Of a stretch of 64,000 nt of DNA, positions 11,081 to 23,500 are shown one piece after another. Source of the stretch: Quillaja saponaria (taxonomy: Eukaryota; Streptophyta; Magnoliopsida; Fabales; Quillajaceae); assembly GCA_029379385.1 (NCBI GenBank), contig CM055605.1, forward strand, positions 12,807,001 to 12,871,000. The letters run 5' to 3'. Position 1 is the first letter of the stretch, and each line of letters starts with the position of its first letter. The notes beneath the pieces are model-generated. The model did not search any database. It was not told the DNA's origin and worked only from the letters and a program-made list of their open reading frames with translations. The translations under genes were made by a program, and so were the position numbers.

Positions 11081-11849
11081 GAATGCATCTTTGACCATTT
11101 CGATTTGTTCGACTCAGAATGCCAAACTGAAGTGGGATGAATAGTTTGAACACTTCAAAAAATTTCACTTTTGAGTATTTGAAAAATAGAACACTCAAAC
11201 AGATATGTAATCAAACAATAATTGAAGTAGAGGAAAAAAGATATTAGAATTAGAGTGGTAGCACAAAAAATTTATAGTGGTTCACTAGAAAATCCTGGCT
11301 ACATCCACTCATCAAGCTTTTCTTTGAGAGTTTCACTAATTAGTTGAATTATAGGACTGAACAAAACTTTTCCAATACTAAAGTACAATGCACAACAATT
11401 TCTACAATAGCTGAATTACAAGAATCAACAAGAATCTACAAATTCCTCAGAATTCAAACCGAGTAGAATTTAAGCAATCTTATACCAAAAAGCTCAAGGC
11501 TCTCAGTCGTACTTTATCATAGGAAAGAATGAAGTGAGTAATTTTTAAGAAAATCGCTGAAAATCCAAAGCTTTTTTCAAGATATGAAAGTTTAAAATTT
11601 TTGCAAACAGATTCTTCTCAGAGCGAGTGATAAGCATTTTCAAATTGATCGTGCGTGATTTCAAAAGTTTCTCTATTTGCAACTGCTCATCTGTAAATAT
11701 ATAGGCTTGAGTTGCAAAGTAGTAATTTCTAATTAAAATATGATTGTTGTCAAATACAAGAGTGGGCATAGTGTCCTTTATGATGTTTTTTGTCAAAACT
11801 GTCGTAAAATGAGGAAGTAATGCTCAAATGTGGTATTTGTCTTCTGAAC
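11081..11849 (-). other. Possible degraded LTR sequence
   Basis: Read on the minus strand it contains tagtggatgtagccagg and agtgaaccactataaatt, word patterns common in plant copia LTRs. No LTR pair, binding site or coding remnant was found, and no gene is visible. It may also include the missing 3' part of the adjacent minus-strand gypsy element. Confidence 0.25.
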
Positions 11850-12059
11850 ATGGTACAACTCATTTCTAGGATCTTAATTATCATGGAAGTAGTGCAGTAA
11901 ACTTCTTCTGATGTTCAAGTTATTCCCTACCACCAATTTTCCTTTTCTCCTTAACTGACCATTTTTCCAAGTAAACTTAGGGTGAACAATACTGTCTTGT
12001 TGTTTTTCAACTAGCACCTCATGTAGATAGGGATCTATCTGCCAAGTTAGTTAGACCTG

Positions 12060-13486
12060 TAACAACAACTGACTACTGATGTCGCTTCTAGCCATCAAAA
12101 CAAGTTCTTCAACCCCTTCTTCGTAAGGTCTTCTAGATAGAGCATCTGCAACCCTATTTATAACCCATTTCCTATACCTGATCGCATAATCATAACCTTT
12201 CATATTGGCAAGCCATTCTTGTTAAGCATGTGGTGATTTTCTATTCCAACAAGTATTTTAGATTGTGATGGTCTATCTTAATTATGAAATGACTTTTAGA
12301 AAAGTAGGAATTCCACTTTTTAACTACAAACATTATAACCAACATCTCCATCTCATAAGTAGACCATTTTTAGCATTTAGGGGCTATAGCTTTGTTGACA
12401 AAAGCTATTGGTCTACCACCTTGTACTAAAACAGCCTTAATGCCTTGGTTATATGTACTTGTTTCTATGTAGAATGGATGTGAAAAATCAGGCATGGCTA
12501 AAATTGGTGTAGTGCTTATGACTGTTGTTAAGGTATCAAAACTATTTAGGCTTGTAGGTTCCAACCAAAGTTATGTTTGCATAACAGGTCAGTTAAAGGC
12601 TTGGAATTTTCCCATAGTTTCTTATGAATCTTCTATAGTACCTTGTTAAGCCTAGAAACCCTCTGAGCTCTTTAATTGTCTTAGGTGTTGGACAAGTCAT
12701 TATACTTTCCACCTTCTTACTATCCATGGTCACTCTTTCAATGGATACCGCATACCCTAAATATTCCACCTTTCTAGCACCAAAAGAGCCTTTGGTTTCT
12801 CTTACATAAAGCTGTTGTTATCTTAATATATGAAAAGTGGTCTCTAAGTGCTGTAAAAGGGATTACCAGTCTTTGTTGTAAAATAGAATATCATCAAAGA
12901 ACACTAAAATGAACTTCCTTAAATGCTGCCTAAAAATTTTATTCATTAGGCCTTGAAATGTGAAAGTGGCATTAGTAAGCCAAAAGGACATAATGAGGCA
13001 TTCATAGTGCCCACTATGAGAACTAAAACTAGTTTTAGGAATGTCTCTAAGGTGCATCTTGATCTGGTGATAACTAAATCTGAGATCTAACTTGGTGAAC
13101 AAGGCAACACCATGTAATTCATCCATTAATTCTTGAACCAAAGGAATAGGGAATTTATCTTTAATGGTTAACAAGTTGAGTTACCTGTAGTCAATACATA
13201 ACCTCCAATTTGCATCTTTCTTCTTGACCAAGACTACTGGTTAAGAGAAAGCACTACTCTTGTTCCTTATTACCTGTCATTGCAGGAACCTGTCAATCTA
13301 TCTTTCAATCTCATCCTTTTGGATGGTATGGTACCTATAAGGTCTAACCTTCACCACTTGAGACTCATCCTTGATTTTAACCCGATGATCATGAGGTCTA
13401 GTTGGTGGTAAGAATTCAAGTTTAGCAAAAATGTCCTTGTAAACCTCTAGAAGCCTTATGAGTTGCTTTCGTTCCACTTCATTCAA
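12060..13486 (-). pseudogene. Gypsy reverse transcriptase and RNase H remnant
   Basis: Minus-strand pieces in order: RT N-terminal part at 13486-13298 (VYKDIFAKLEFLPPTRPHDH, then VRPYRYHTIQKDEIER), RT core at 13174-12863 ([49 protein letters not shown] and the catalytic FFDDILFY), RNase H start at 12564-12370 (TPILAMPDFSHPFYIET, GRPIAFVNKAI) and continuing remnants HFIIKIDHHNLKYLLE to about 12060. The metal-binding DD is kept but frameshifts and stops separate the pieces. It cannot yield an active polyprotein. Confidence 0.85.
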
Positions 13487-14198
13487 GGTCTTGGTTTCTA
13501 ACTGAAAACAAGAAATTAAAAGTATATGAAAAGAAAATTATAAAATTAATTTATTTTAAAGGTAATAGAGTTATAATAAAATGTAAAGACTTAAAGTCTA
13601 ATAAATAAGAACACATTCCTATAAAAATGGAAGAAAATGAGTAAAAAAATTAACTTGGATTTATTTTAGTATGATTTTTCTATTTATTTTGATTTTAAGA
13701 ATTAATATTATATTAGAAATAATTATTTAAATAAAATACTAAATTTAGTTTAGGGGTATTAGTGTTCTAGTACAAAATGGGAACTCTAAGACTAATAAAT
13801 AGGCTCACATTCCTATAAAAATTGAGGAAAATGAGTGTATTAAATGCTTCTTAAATATTCCTTATCATGTGCCCAGTAGGCATAGAATAGAAAGACCCTT
13901 AAATTGGTCCCCACATAATAGAGTCCATATCAGGTAATGGATATACTTGGGCAAGCACATTTGGAGGGCTGCTAATTATAAGCTTATACAATTGTTTTCT
14001 ATTTGTCAGTTGCCATAGGGTCTCTTGTATGGCCTGTAATAATATCTTTTTCCAATCCACTTGAAATTCCAACTATAACTTGTCATAATCCCATGCAGTT
14101 CTTTTCTTGGATGCAAACCACTGCATCCTTAACACAGTGTCATAACTTACTAGAGGTATAACAATAAAATCATCCCTGAACTTCTCATTAAGTATCTA

Positions 14199-14381
14199 TT
14201 AGGCTACATTCATGCATTTAAACTGAATAACAACAATTTCACCATTGGGCACAAATAAATTTATTCTAGCTATGGCTTGTAATTTGCACCCTAATTTCTT
14301 AGCAGTAGTCAAGTTCATAAAATTTTGAATACTACCAGTATCCAACAACATGATCACAGACTGCTCTTTCGGATTTCCCAA
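14199..14381 (-). pseudogene. Gypsy aspartic protease fragment
   Basis: The minus-strand peptide VIMLLDTGSIQNFMN carries the DTGS active-site motif of a retropepsin, followed by KKLGCKLQ, the usual spacing for plant gypsy protease. It lies between the gag/zinc-knuckle remnant (towards 14600) and the RT remnant (from 13486), as expected. It is short and bounded by stops. Confidence 0.72.
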
Positions 14382-14559
14382 TAGCTTCAGTTCCTATCAT
14401 AGCATGCAATAAGATTATGGGTTCATCACTTATTGAGTTTTTGTCTTTGTCCTTCCTACTAGTGTCTATAACAGTATCATCCTAGCTAATCAAATCCTTG
14501 GTTTTATCAGGCACAGGTTTGCCTTCTTTTTCCTCAGAGTCTAATATAATATGAAATAA

Positions 14560-15719
14560 TTGAGCCATTGAGAATTCGTGACTTAGGATATCCTCTCATC
14601 ACATTTATAGCAATAGCCCTTTAGCCCTTTTTTCTTCCCATTCCTTCTGTATAAAGCTTTTAATAAGTTTCAGGGTGGCATTAATTTTGACTGAATTAGC
14701 TATTGGGTTCTTTACCTGATATGGGTTTGTGTTGAATTGTTTAGGGGTAGGCAATAATAGGGGTATTTTAGAGGTAGGAAGAGGGTTGGAGTTTAGGTTA
14801 GATATGGGTTCTTCTGGTCAAGACATTGAAGGTATGCTAATGAGATTTTGCTACGGTCATGACCTTGATCAATGTGTTGGGTTCAAAACATCTTACTGCA
14901 CTTTCTATCTCTTCAACTAATCCACTCAAAAAGAGACTTATAGCTTGTAACTCAGGAAGTGTCACCTGATTCGAAAGATTTTCAAATAGGTCTTGGTATT
15001 GTTCCACAGTACCTAACTGTTTAAGTTTAGCTAATTTGGCCAACGGACCCCAATAAATGGACCTCCTAAATATTTGGGTTATGTTTGCTAGATAATGTCT
15101 CCACAATACTTTACCTCTAAGGATAACTACTATTTATGGCTTATGCCACTGTAAGGCCCGCCCTTTAATGTTAATTGAGACAAATATGACTATAGCATAG
15201 TATAAGGTATAATCCATCTTAAAAAATTGCTCAAACTTATAGAGTTATTCTTGGAAATCGGTACTAACAAACTTAGGCAGATCCACCTTGGCAACCTTGA
15301 GAACAAGTTATAAGCATCTTCCAATAAGAGTACTGGTACGTTTCTACCGGGTCTTCCTTCAGAGGGTTGAGTTGGGTTTTGTTTACACATGGGTATTCCA
15401 TCCATTCTATGTTGCTCCAATTCTCTTTCTCTCTGCTGGGATTGGTCATGAAGTAGTTCATTTTGGGGGTTTAACGGGTTCTGAGGTGGAGGGTTGTGAG
15501 GTGGAATAGGGATATAATTAAGCAATTCCCAAATCAATGGTTGATAGCCTAAATTTCACCTTGTAATTGATCGTAACCAGTCAATCGTTCAACAAATCTA
15601 TTCATTTGGGTTTCTATGTTCATTATCCTTCTATCAAGCAAAGACATCCTATTATCAAACCTCTTGTTAGTTTCCATTTATTGATTGATCTGTTGCTACA
15701 AAGCTTGGTTGCTAACCAT
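14560..15719 (-). pseudogene. Gypsy gag remnant with degenerate zinc knuckle
   Basis: The likely start is the minus-strand ATG at 15719, just after the primer site, giving MVSNQALQQQINQ. It is followed by a coiled-coil-like stretch, a proline/asparagine-rich region (about 15537-15190), then the gag core at 15106-14837 (SIYWGPLAKLAKLKQLGTVE, YQDLFENLSNQV, ISLFLSGLVEEI), typical of plant Ty3 retrotrans_gag. Near 14620-14580 CYKCDE marks the beginning of a zinc knuckle whose second half is lost. Stops and frame changes occur throughout. Confidence 0.75.
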
Positions 15720-15733
15720 GGAGCCTGAAAAGA

Positions 15734-15748
15734 GGCTCTGATACCAAT
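15734..15748 (-). other. Primer binding site of the minus-strand gypsy element
   Basis: The reverse complement reads ttggtatcagagcc, matching the 3' end of plant initiator Met-tRNA, and it precedes the gag start by about 15 bp. The LTR remnant therefore starts at about 15748 and extends to higher coordinates. Confidence 0.75.
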
Positions 15749-15892
15749 TATTAGATACAAATGGATTACAAGGGCTCCTGAGATATTTGCAAAGAATTAA
15801 TAAAAGAGAGAATGAAGAGAAAGAGAGATTTTACTAAAATTTTGGACAATAATGAAATACAGGCATAGAGAGCTTATAATGTCTCTCTCACA

Positions 15893-18370
15893 ATGGACAA
15901 GAAGAAGCTACAAAGAAGGCATTTTTGGAAGACTTATATGAGATAGTTCAAGGAGTACCGTCAGGAGAGAAACTTTTTATTAGAGGAGGTTTGAATGGTC
16001 ATGTTGGAAGTACTAACGAGGGTTTTGAGAGAATTCATAGGGGTTTTGGTTATGGAGATAGGAATGAGAGTGGATGGTATATTTTGGATTTTGTGGTTGA
16101 GTACGATTTGATTTTAGCCAACACGTTATTTAATGAAAAAGAGTTGCACTTAGTCACTTTTAGTAGTAGGCCTAATAAGAGCAAGATAGATTTTGTTATG
16201 ACTAGGAAGGATGATAGGGTGTTCTATCAGGATTGTAAAGTTATACCTGATAAGTGTTTAGTGTCTCAGCATAAACTTTTGGTTATGGATGTTGGTGTTA
16301 AGCATTGAAAGAATAAGCATAGAAGCAAGGGAGTAGTAGGACTAGATGGTGTAATTTGAATAGAGGTAAGATTGCTCTTTTAAAAGAAAATATGTTACAT
16401 GGTGACTCATGGATTATGGAGGGCGAGCCTAATACGATTTGGGATGAGATGACAACTCGTATTAGGAATACGGCTAGAGAGGTGTTAGGGGAAAGTAGAG
16501 GACGCGGACCACCAACTAAAAAAACATGGTGGTGGAATGACGAAGTCCAACAAGCTATTGAAATAAAGAAAATGAGTGTTATAAAATATTACATAAGTGT
16601 AGAAATGAGGATAATTATCAGTATTTTAGACAAGCTATAAAATACGCTAAGAATGCATTTAGGGAAGCTAGAGGTAAGGTTTATGAGTGACTTTACCAAA
16701 AGTTAGGAACAAAGGATGGAGAGAAGAGTATTTATATGCTTGTCAAACAAAGAGAAAGACAAACTAGAGATTTAAATCATATTAAGTGCATTAAGATAAA
16801 GGGGACAAGGTTTTAGTTAAGCAAGATGAGATTAATAAGAGATGGCAAACTTACTTCGATACCATATTTAATAGAGAGTTTAGTGTTACTGTCGAGGAGC
16901 TAGATAATGCATTCGATGATATGAACCATAGATTTGTTCATCAAATTAGAGCATTTAAGGTTAAAAAAACTATTAATAAGATGAAAAGTGGTAAGGCGAT
17001 AGGACAGGATGATATATCCCTATCGAAGTTTGGAGATGCCTAGGTGATATTGGTGTATCTTGGCTCACAAATCTTTTTAACAAGATTTTAGTAACCAAGA
17101 AAATGCCCGATGAATGGAGGAAGAGTAAGTTGATCCCTATTTATAAGAATAAATGACACATTTAAAGTTGTATGAATTATCACGGAATAAAACTTATGAG
17201 TCATACAATGAAGCTTTGGGAATGAGTGATTGAACTTAGGCTTAGGAATGAAACTCTAGTTTCTAAGAATTAGTTTGGCTTTATGCTTAGACGATCTAAT
17301 GGAGGCTATTTTCTCTCTTAAGAGATTAATGGAGAAATATAGAGAAAAGAAAAAGGATCTTCACATGACCTTTATTGATCTAGAAAAAACATATGATAGG
17401 GTGCCGAGACAAGTTTTGTGGTAGGTTCTTGAAAAGAAGAAAGTCTCAACTAAATATGTAAAAGTTATTAAAGATATGTATTAGTAAGTAATGACAAAGG
17501 TGCGGACTGCAGATGGTATGACTGGCAAGTTTCCAATCACGATAAGTGTTCACTAAGGTTCATCCTTAAGCCTTTACCTATTTGCTTTAGTCATAGATGA
17601 ATTTACTTCAGCTATTCAGGATAGGGCTCCATGGTGCATGCTGTTTGCTGACGATATCGTGTTAGTAGACGAAACTAAAGAAGGTTTAAATTCTAAACTA
17701 GAATTATGGGGGAACGCATTAGAATCTAAAGGTCTTACGCTGAGTCGAATGAAAACCGAGTATATGGAATACGATTTTAATGACACTAGAGAAGGCTCGA
17801 CTGAAATAACTTTCGATGGTCAAGAAATCCCTACAAAGGATGTGTTTAAGTATTTAGGTTCATTAATACAAAAAGATGGCATAATTGAACATGATGTGAA
17901 CCATAGGATCATGGTAGGGTGGGTGAAGTGGCAGAGTGTTTTGAAAGGAAAATTTTATAGGACAATAGTGAGACCGACAATGTTGTATGGTTCCGAATGT
18001 TGGGCAATTAAGAAACAACACTCACAGAAGCTGGGAGTAGTTGAAATGCGAATGTTGAGATGTATAACTAGACATACAAGAAATGATAGAATATGAAATG
18101 ATGAGATCCGTAGGATGGTGGAGGTACTACCTATTGAAGAGAAAATGAGGGAGAATCGCTTATGTTGGTTTAGACATATCCAACGTTGGCCAATGGACGC
18201 TGTAGTTAAAAAGAGTGACTTGGTGCAAGTGAAATGTGTTAGACGTAGTAAATGGAGACCGAAATTTAAATGAAGGCAGTCATTAAGAAGGATATGACTG
18301 CTCTAGGAATCACCGAAAATGATGCCTTTGATCGAGGTGAATGGAGAAAAATGATTCATATAGCCAACCC
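15893..18370 (+). pseudogene. RTE LINE endonuclease/reverse transcriptase, broken
   Basis: Endonuclease segment at about 15925-16308 has GEKLFIRGGLNGHVG and SKIDFVMTRKDDRV. The RT shows KSGKAIGQDD (degenerate template-binding motif), [25 protein letters not shown], then MLFADDIVLVDETKEGLNSK with the catalytic FADD (17638 on), SLIQKDGIIEHDVNHRI and MLYGSECWAIKKQHSQK. The C-terminal part continues as MRENRLCWFRHIQRWPMDAV. At least six stops or frameshifts interrupt it between 16309 and 18240. Confidence 0.85.
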
Positions 18371-18410
18371 CAACTAATTTGAGATTTAAGACTTAGTTGA
18401 GTTGAGTTTT
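15893..18410 (+). mobile_element. RTE-clade LINE, 5'-truncated, copy 1
   Basis: Non-LTR retrotransposon starting inside the endonuclease domain (QEEATKKAFLEDLYEIV) and ending with the family's conserved tail ccaactaatttgagattta followed by ttagttgagttgag. The tail is a TTGAG-type short repeat rather than poly-A, as known for RTE elements. Endonuclease part 15893-16308, linker 16356-16640, RT about 16800-18096, C-terminal zinc-finger-like part to about 18370. The 5' truncation is the usual outcome of incomplete reverse transcription. No clear target duplication was found. Confidence 0.85.
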
Positions 18411-20918
18411 TAGTCTCCCTTTCTCCAAATCTAATATTAGTCCATAGGAGAATGCTATGTAGAGAAATTTGGGAACAGGAGGTGACAGTGATGATTGAAG
18501 GAATTTAATGTGATTTGGATCAATTTAATATATTTGAACACGGTTGGCGGTGATTTGGGCATAATGGAAATTGACTCGGGTTGTGTTTTGGTGATTGGAG
18601 CCGAATTGATCCGATCAATAATGTATTAATAATTGGGACATTTATCTGTAAATGATAATTAATTTATGTTGTAATTATTAATTGTCTCCAATCAATATTT
18701 TATTATCTAATTAACTAATTAATATTTATGTAACTATTTATAATTTAATTAATCAATACTTAAGTAGCAAATTCATAATTTTATCAATCGTTATTTACTT
18801 AAACAAATAAGCGATAAATAGACACCAAAATTTAGGTGCTACAGTTGTTTATGAAATTGGAACATTTAATGATAGGGCTTTGTTGTATTTCCTCTTGTCG
18901 CTTGCGTAAATGACAATTTACACTCACCAAAAAATTTGTGATTCACATGATGACGGACAATTTGAAAGGCCAATTTCAAAATGAGTATTAGTTCCAAAGT
19001 CAAAACAATCAATAATGAAAATATCAGTAACCGTATCAACAAATCGATTTTTGATGAAAACTATTTTTAGCAATGTTGGCATCACCTTTGGGATCATCCT
19101 ATAAGTCTAAATTCAACACGAGTACTAGATGGATAGATTCACAGAATCCATTGAGATATTTATTTTTCCAGCTTAAGAAATATCTTCAATAGTTCTGCTC
19201 AGGTATGTATACATGCCGAGGGACCCTTTTTCTCAATAATTCTTCTTATTTTAGGTACTTAGTTAAATGTCAGAAATTTGTGTATGTAAACCTAACCAGT
19301 GCTACTAGTGTGGTATGATTGAAAACAACCAATTCAAGTTGGTCCTTTTTACGGGTCTTTCTATGTAACAAAAGAGTGAAAAATAATGCGGTAGAATCAC
19401 TTTCCCCTTTTATTGTTATCTAGCGGTTAATATATAACATAGTTGGAGTTATCTATTTATATATTTATTGTTTCCGAACATAGTTAGAGTTATCTATTTA
19501 TTTATTATTTTTTTTGAACATAGTTGAAGTTATAAATTTTTATTTATTTTTTAAATTTCTTACCAGCATTATTATGAAATTAATCTCTAAAATTCTACCA
19601 CGGTTGAAAAGGCTCTCCCAACATTAATCATCTATTATCAAGTGGACCTATAAATATAATGTTGTATAGTTTACACAATTAATATATCTATGCTTTTTGA
19701 TATTTTGATAATATAACTGTTAGTAATAATAATATAAAACTAGGAAAGCATTATACAGAGAGCAATTTCCTCCGTGTACTGAAAAATTGACAATAGTAGG
19801 CCTGACATTATGACAAATTGTTTATTCCTCTCACTTTTAGTTTATTGAACGGACCATTATTTCGTTTGTATATGATATGACTATGTATCCCAATCCGACA
19901 ACAAGTTGATTTAGTTTGATTGCGCCATATTTGTTACAAACTATTTGTTTTTGGACTTATAATCAAACTTGCAAGTCGATGTAAAAATTTTAGGATATTT
20001 TTAATGGGCATTCTAAATATATTTGTTAAAATTCTATAATAATTTTTTTTAATATTTATTATAATAATTAATCATAATTTTAATATTATTTAATATATAC
20101 TTTATTATTTAAAAAAAATTAATTTTTAAATATTATATTTATATTAATTTAACAAATACAATTAGACATTCGTTACACAAAACATTTAATTTTTGAGAAT
20201 TGTTGGAACAGCAATGACTGCATACGCAACATGATTAACATAGAATTCTCAATTTCTTCTACTCAACTTAAATTGTACATATTACATTAATTGGGGGAGT
20301 GAAAGGAACCCGTTCCATTGGCCAAATGGAAAAAACCAAAACTAGTGGACCCATTCATGACAAGTCAATCTTTAAGCAGTGACCTTCATTATTGTATTGT
20401 TTTCTTTGTTGTTCTTATCTTTGGATATATTTTAGATATTTATTTTTAATATATATTTTTAACTAATATAAAAAAAAGAAATTAATATGTATAAAAAAAA
20501 AAGAGAGAGAAAATTTTAATAATTAAACTTGTGGTAAAAAATATATATTCTTTTTATTGATTTTGTAGATTTAAATTAATATATTTTAGAAAAGCTATAG
20601 GGAGTAAAAATTTTCTATACTCTTTAGTCTTGATTTATTTGATAAATTTATCTTTAATCTGATAAGAGATATAATTTACTCGAGAACGTATAAAATGATT
20701 CAGACATATCTCAACACTAATTTAAAAAATAAATAATAATACTCAGTTACAGAGAAAAATTCTCAGTGGGTTGAATTTTTTTTTTTTCTTACACCCTTTG
20801 AACCCTCTATAACGTAATTGGTTTCCGTAAAAATCTTTCTCTCAGGAGTTAAGGACCCCATGACTTACTATTTCAAGTTGCTACTATTTGTTCTGGTTTA
20901 ATTATTTTCCGAGTCCAC
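18411..20918. other. AT-rich intergenic region upstream of PMEI-1
   Basis: No gene seen. Contents: at 19436-19545 three degenerate copies of gaacatagttagagttat; a small inverted-repeat element at 19996-20176; a long purine/pyrimidine-skewed AT-rich tract at 20440-20800. The last few hundred bases before 20919 are presumably the PMEI-1 promoter. Confidence 0.5.
19996..20176. mobile_element. Small MITE-like inverted-repeat element
   Basis: The left end gggcattctaaatatatttg and the reverse complement of the right end (gaatgtctaattgtatttg) match over about 27 bp with several differences, enclosing about 130 bp of nearly pure A/T. This is the form of a MITE. No clear target duplication and no coding capacity; the superfamily cannot be assigned. 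Confidence 0.45.
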
Positions 20919-20927
20919 CTATAAAAT
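20919..20927 (+). promoter_or_regulatory. TATA box of PMEI-1
   Basis: ctataaaat lies about 70 bp upstream of the ATG at 20996, at a normal plant TATA distance allowing a short 5' leader of about 40 bp. The same ctataaa form and spacing recur at PMEI-2 and PMEI-3. Confidence 0.7.
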
Positions 20928-20995
20928 TGGGAACCTGCCATACAATTAATTTCATCCTCATCTCTTCATCCTAATTGAGAAAGGTAGAGAAAACC

Positions 20996-21613
20996 ATGGA
21001 TTCTTCATTTTCTAAACATCTTTTCGATTCATCGCTTCTCATAATTATACTAATAACTTGTTCACTCATACAACCTAGCCAGCAAACTATTGAAAAGCAT
21101 CAGCAACTGGCAAGAAGCACTAACTTCATTAGGAAATCTTGTAGTGCCACAACCTACCCAATATTGTGTTTTACCTCTTTATCACTCCATGCAAACTTAA
21201 TCCAAACAGACCGTAAGATTCTAACTGATATGGCACTCAGTGTGACCCTTTCATCAACCAAATCAACCTCTGCTTTAATCTTTAGCCTCGCGAAAAGTCG
21301 AGGACTGAAGCCGAGAGAGGTTGCTGCAATGAAGGATTGTGTGGAAGAGCTGAGTGATGCTGTGGACGAACTAAGAAGTTCAATTGGAGAAATGGGTAAG
21401 CTTAAACCTTCAAATTTTCAGGTTACCATGGAGGATGTACAAACTTGGGTTAGTGCAGCTTTGACGGATGAGAACACGTGCACAGATGGGTTCCAAGGGG
21501 ATGCAGTGAATGGAAAAGTAAATACAATTGTGAGGGGCCGGATTGTGAAGGTTGGACAATTGACTAGCAATGCCCTGGCTTTGATAAATCAGCTTGCATC
21601 TAACAACTTGTAG
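20996..21613 (+). CDS. PMEI-1: pectin methylesterase/invertase inhibitor-like secreted protein
   Basis: Single-exon gene for a 205-residue protein of the PMEI family (PF04043). Such proteins bind plant pectin methylesterases, or in some members vacuolar/cell-wall invertases, in the apoplast and block the active site. Residues 1-30 form a signal peptide with core LLIIILITCSLI. The four family cysteines are at about 49, 58 (CSATTYPILC), 115 (KDC) and 162 (ENTC), the pattern that makes the two disulfides of the four-helix bundle. WVSAALTDENTCTDGF and the C-terminal TSNALALINQLA are diagnostic. The ATG at 20996 has a good context (aaccatgg); an in-frame TTG upstream is not a likely start. Length is normal and no defect is seen. 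PME versus invertase as target cannot be told from sequence alone. PMEI-2 and PMEI-3 are paralogues in the same orientation. Confidence 0.95.
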   Translation: MDSSFSKHLFDSSLLIIILITCSLIQPSQQTIEKHQQLARSTNFIRKSCSATTYPILCFTSLSLHANLIQTDRKILTDMALSVTLSSTKSTSALIFSLAKSRGLKPREVAAMKDCVEELSDAVDELRSSIGEMGKLKPSNFQVTMEDVQTWVSAALTDENTCTDGFQGDAVNGKVNTIVRGRIVKVGQLTSNALALINQLASNNL

Positions 21614-21967
21614 ATAGATAGCTCATAACTACATCATCCTATAAATTATAGGTTTTCTAATTACTATATTCCTAGAAGTGTGCTACCGTAATTAATATAT
21701 TGATGTTAAACTTTAATCTCTTAAAGATTAATGATAGTTTGTACAAGATTAAGAATTAATAAAAATATAGAAATTCTATCATTTAGTTTTATTTAATCAT
21801 GAAATAATTAATTAATAACATATATTGTATCAACAAATGCAAACGTATATTTGTTTAGAACTATATTTTAAACAATTATTTTAATCATGTACCAACATAA
21901 AAATTGTTAGTATAAGGAGGGAAAAAAAAAACTATATTTAAGTCACATAATCAATAACTTCTACACA
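21614..21967 (+). other. 3' region of PMEI-1
   Basis: Non-coding, AT-rich, with candidate polyadenylation words such as aattaataaaaat at about 21754-21766. It ends where CACTA copy 2 begins, so this gene's downstream region has been shortened to about 350 bp by the transposon. Confidence 0.45.
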
Positions 21968-22547
21968 CACTACCAACAATTATTCTATTTGCGGCAAACT
22001 CATAAAATGCAGATGTAGATATGATATATCTGGTCTGTAAATCAATTTTCTACGTTCACCGTAACGTAGACTCTAATAGGAGAAAAATAAATAAATATGC
22101 AAACGTTGAAACCTAAAGTGAAGATGTTGAAAAATGATAGATTTTGGTGCCATATCCTGCCAAAACATATGCATCTATAATTCACTATCTGCGTCTGTAA
22201 ATGTAGACAATGTTATACAAGATTATTAGTGTCTACCAATAATGTATTTGCGTTTGTAGCTACAAAATTTTTGAAATGACATCATTTTTTTCCACATATT
22301 TTCTGCATTTGCAATAATATTATTTGCTTCTATACAATGAATTATGCAACTAATAAAATATTATTTTTAAAATAGTTTTTTTTTTACGTTTGCTACTTAA
22401 TGTACCTGCGTATGTAGTGGCAAATGTAGAAAGTATTCCAGATTTAAAACACAGCCCGAGACTCTTTCTTCCTCTTTCCTCTTTTTTCCTCCATTGTTGA
22501 TCTATTGCCTGCCACCATCTGAGCTCCCACCATCTAGCCATCCTTCA

Positions 22548-22625
22548 ATGCTGTCTGGCCATTCCTCGCTACTGTCTGGCCATTCCTCGCTACTGTCTGG
22601 TCATTCCTCATTGTCGTCCGACCAC
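22548..22625 (+). repeat. Short tandem repeat, about 22-bp unit
   Basis: The word ctgtctggccattcctcgct is repeated about three and a half times with growing divergence towards the right. It lies in the Ser/Pro-rich leader segment of CACTA copy 2 and is absent from the matching segment in copy 1, so it expanded after the copies split. Confidence 0.8.
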
Positions 22626-23500
22626 TCTTCGCCGGCTTTAGATTTAGGGGGAGTCATCACGCTACTGCATGTATGTTAGCTATATAGATCTGTAAACAAT
22701 ATTGCTAGCTATACAATATTGCTTTGTATTGTTAGTTAGCTAGCTATACGGATCTGTATAGATTTGATACTTTCTTGCTTGAATATAACAAATTACTTAC
22801 TCACACAAAGATATATGCATGTATAGTTATGTATAGATTAGTATATATGAAATTTGGGATGTTGGTATTGTATTGTTATATATAATTTAGGTAAGGGATG
22901 AATTAAAGTCATGGTGTAGAAGGGGAGCCTAGTAGTAATGGTTGAAAAATTAAGCAAAAACATAATTACCTAGTGCCTTGCTTGTCCAATTTCTCTTATA
23001 TATTAATTATTTATAATTTCTCAAGTGTTAAACTTTTTCTTAAATAAATCCCAATGAGTTTAAGTCCAATTAAAGATTCAACTGCCTTAAAACCTTGAAA
23101 ATATTTTTATCCAAATGCCTTATATAATAAAAAGTTGAATATATATATTCTAATTAACTAACTTAAGAAAATTTGAACATAAAATAAAAAAAAGGAAAGC
23201 CCCAATTAAACAATAAACTTCTAAACTATAAAACAATACCTTCTAAACCATATATAACACCACACAATCCCTTTGAAGAAATTCTTTTAGCAATTTATAT
23301 ATAGGTAATTAATTATTGTTATTCCCTTATAAATAATTGTTACAATCAATTATATTACCATGATCCAATTATGCATTGATAGGATATATATTTCAATGCA
23401 TTCACATGAAGGCTTATTTTTTATTTTATTTCTATTGCATATTCTTGCTGTTCCCAGTTTTGGGTACTCAATTATTTGAATTTGAATTTGAATTTTTTTT

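Larger units (their letters stand above)
11850..15890 (-). mobile_element. Decayed Ty3/gypsy retrotransposon, minus strand
   Basis: Read on the minus strand the order is LTR remnant (about 15748-15890), a methionine-tRNA primer site, gag, zinc knuckle, aspartic protease, reverse transcriptase and RNase H. This gag-PR-RT-RH order is that of Ty3/gypsy. The integrase cannot be seen and the 3' LTR was not found. Stops and frameshifts are frequent. A RTE LINE abuts the LTR remnant at about 15893. A segment at about 13500-13880 between protease and RT looks like foreign or decayed AT-rich sequence with a repeated word (cacattcctataaaaat at about 13611 and 13810). Confidence 0.8.
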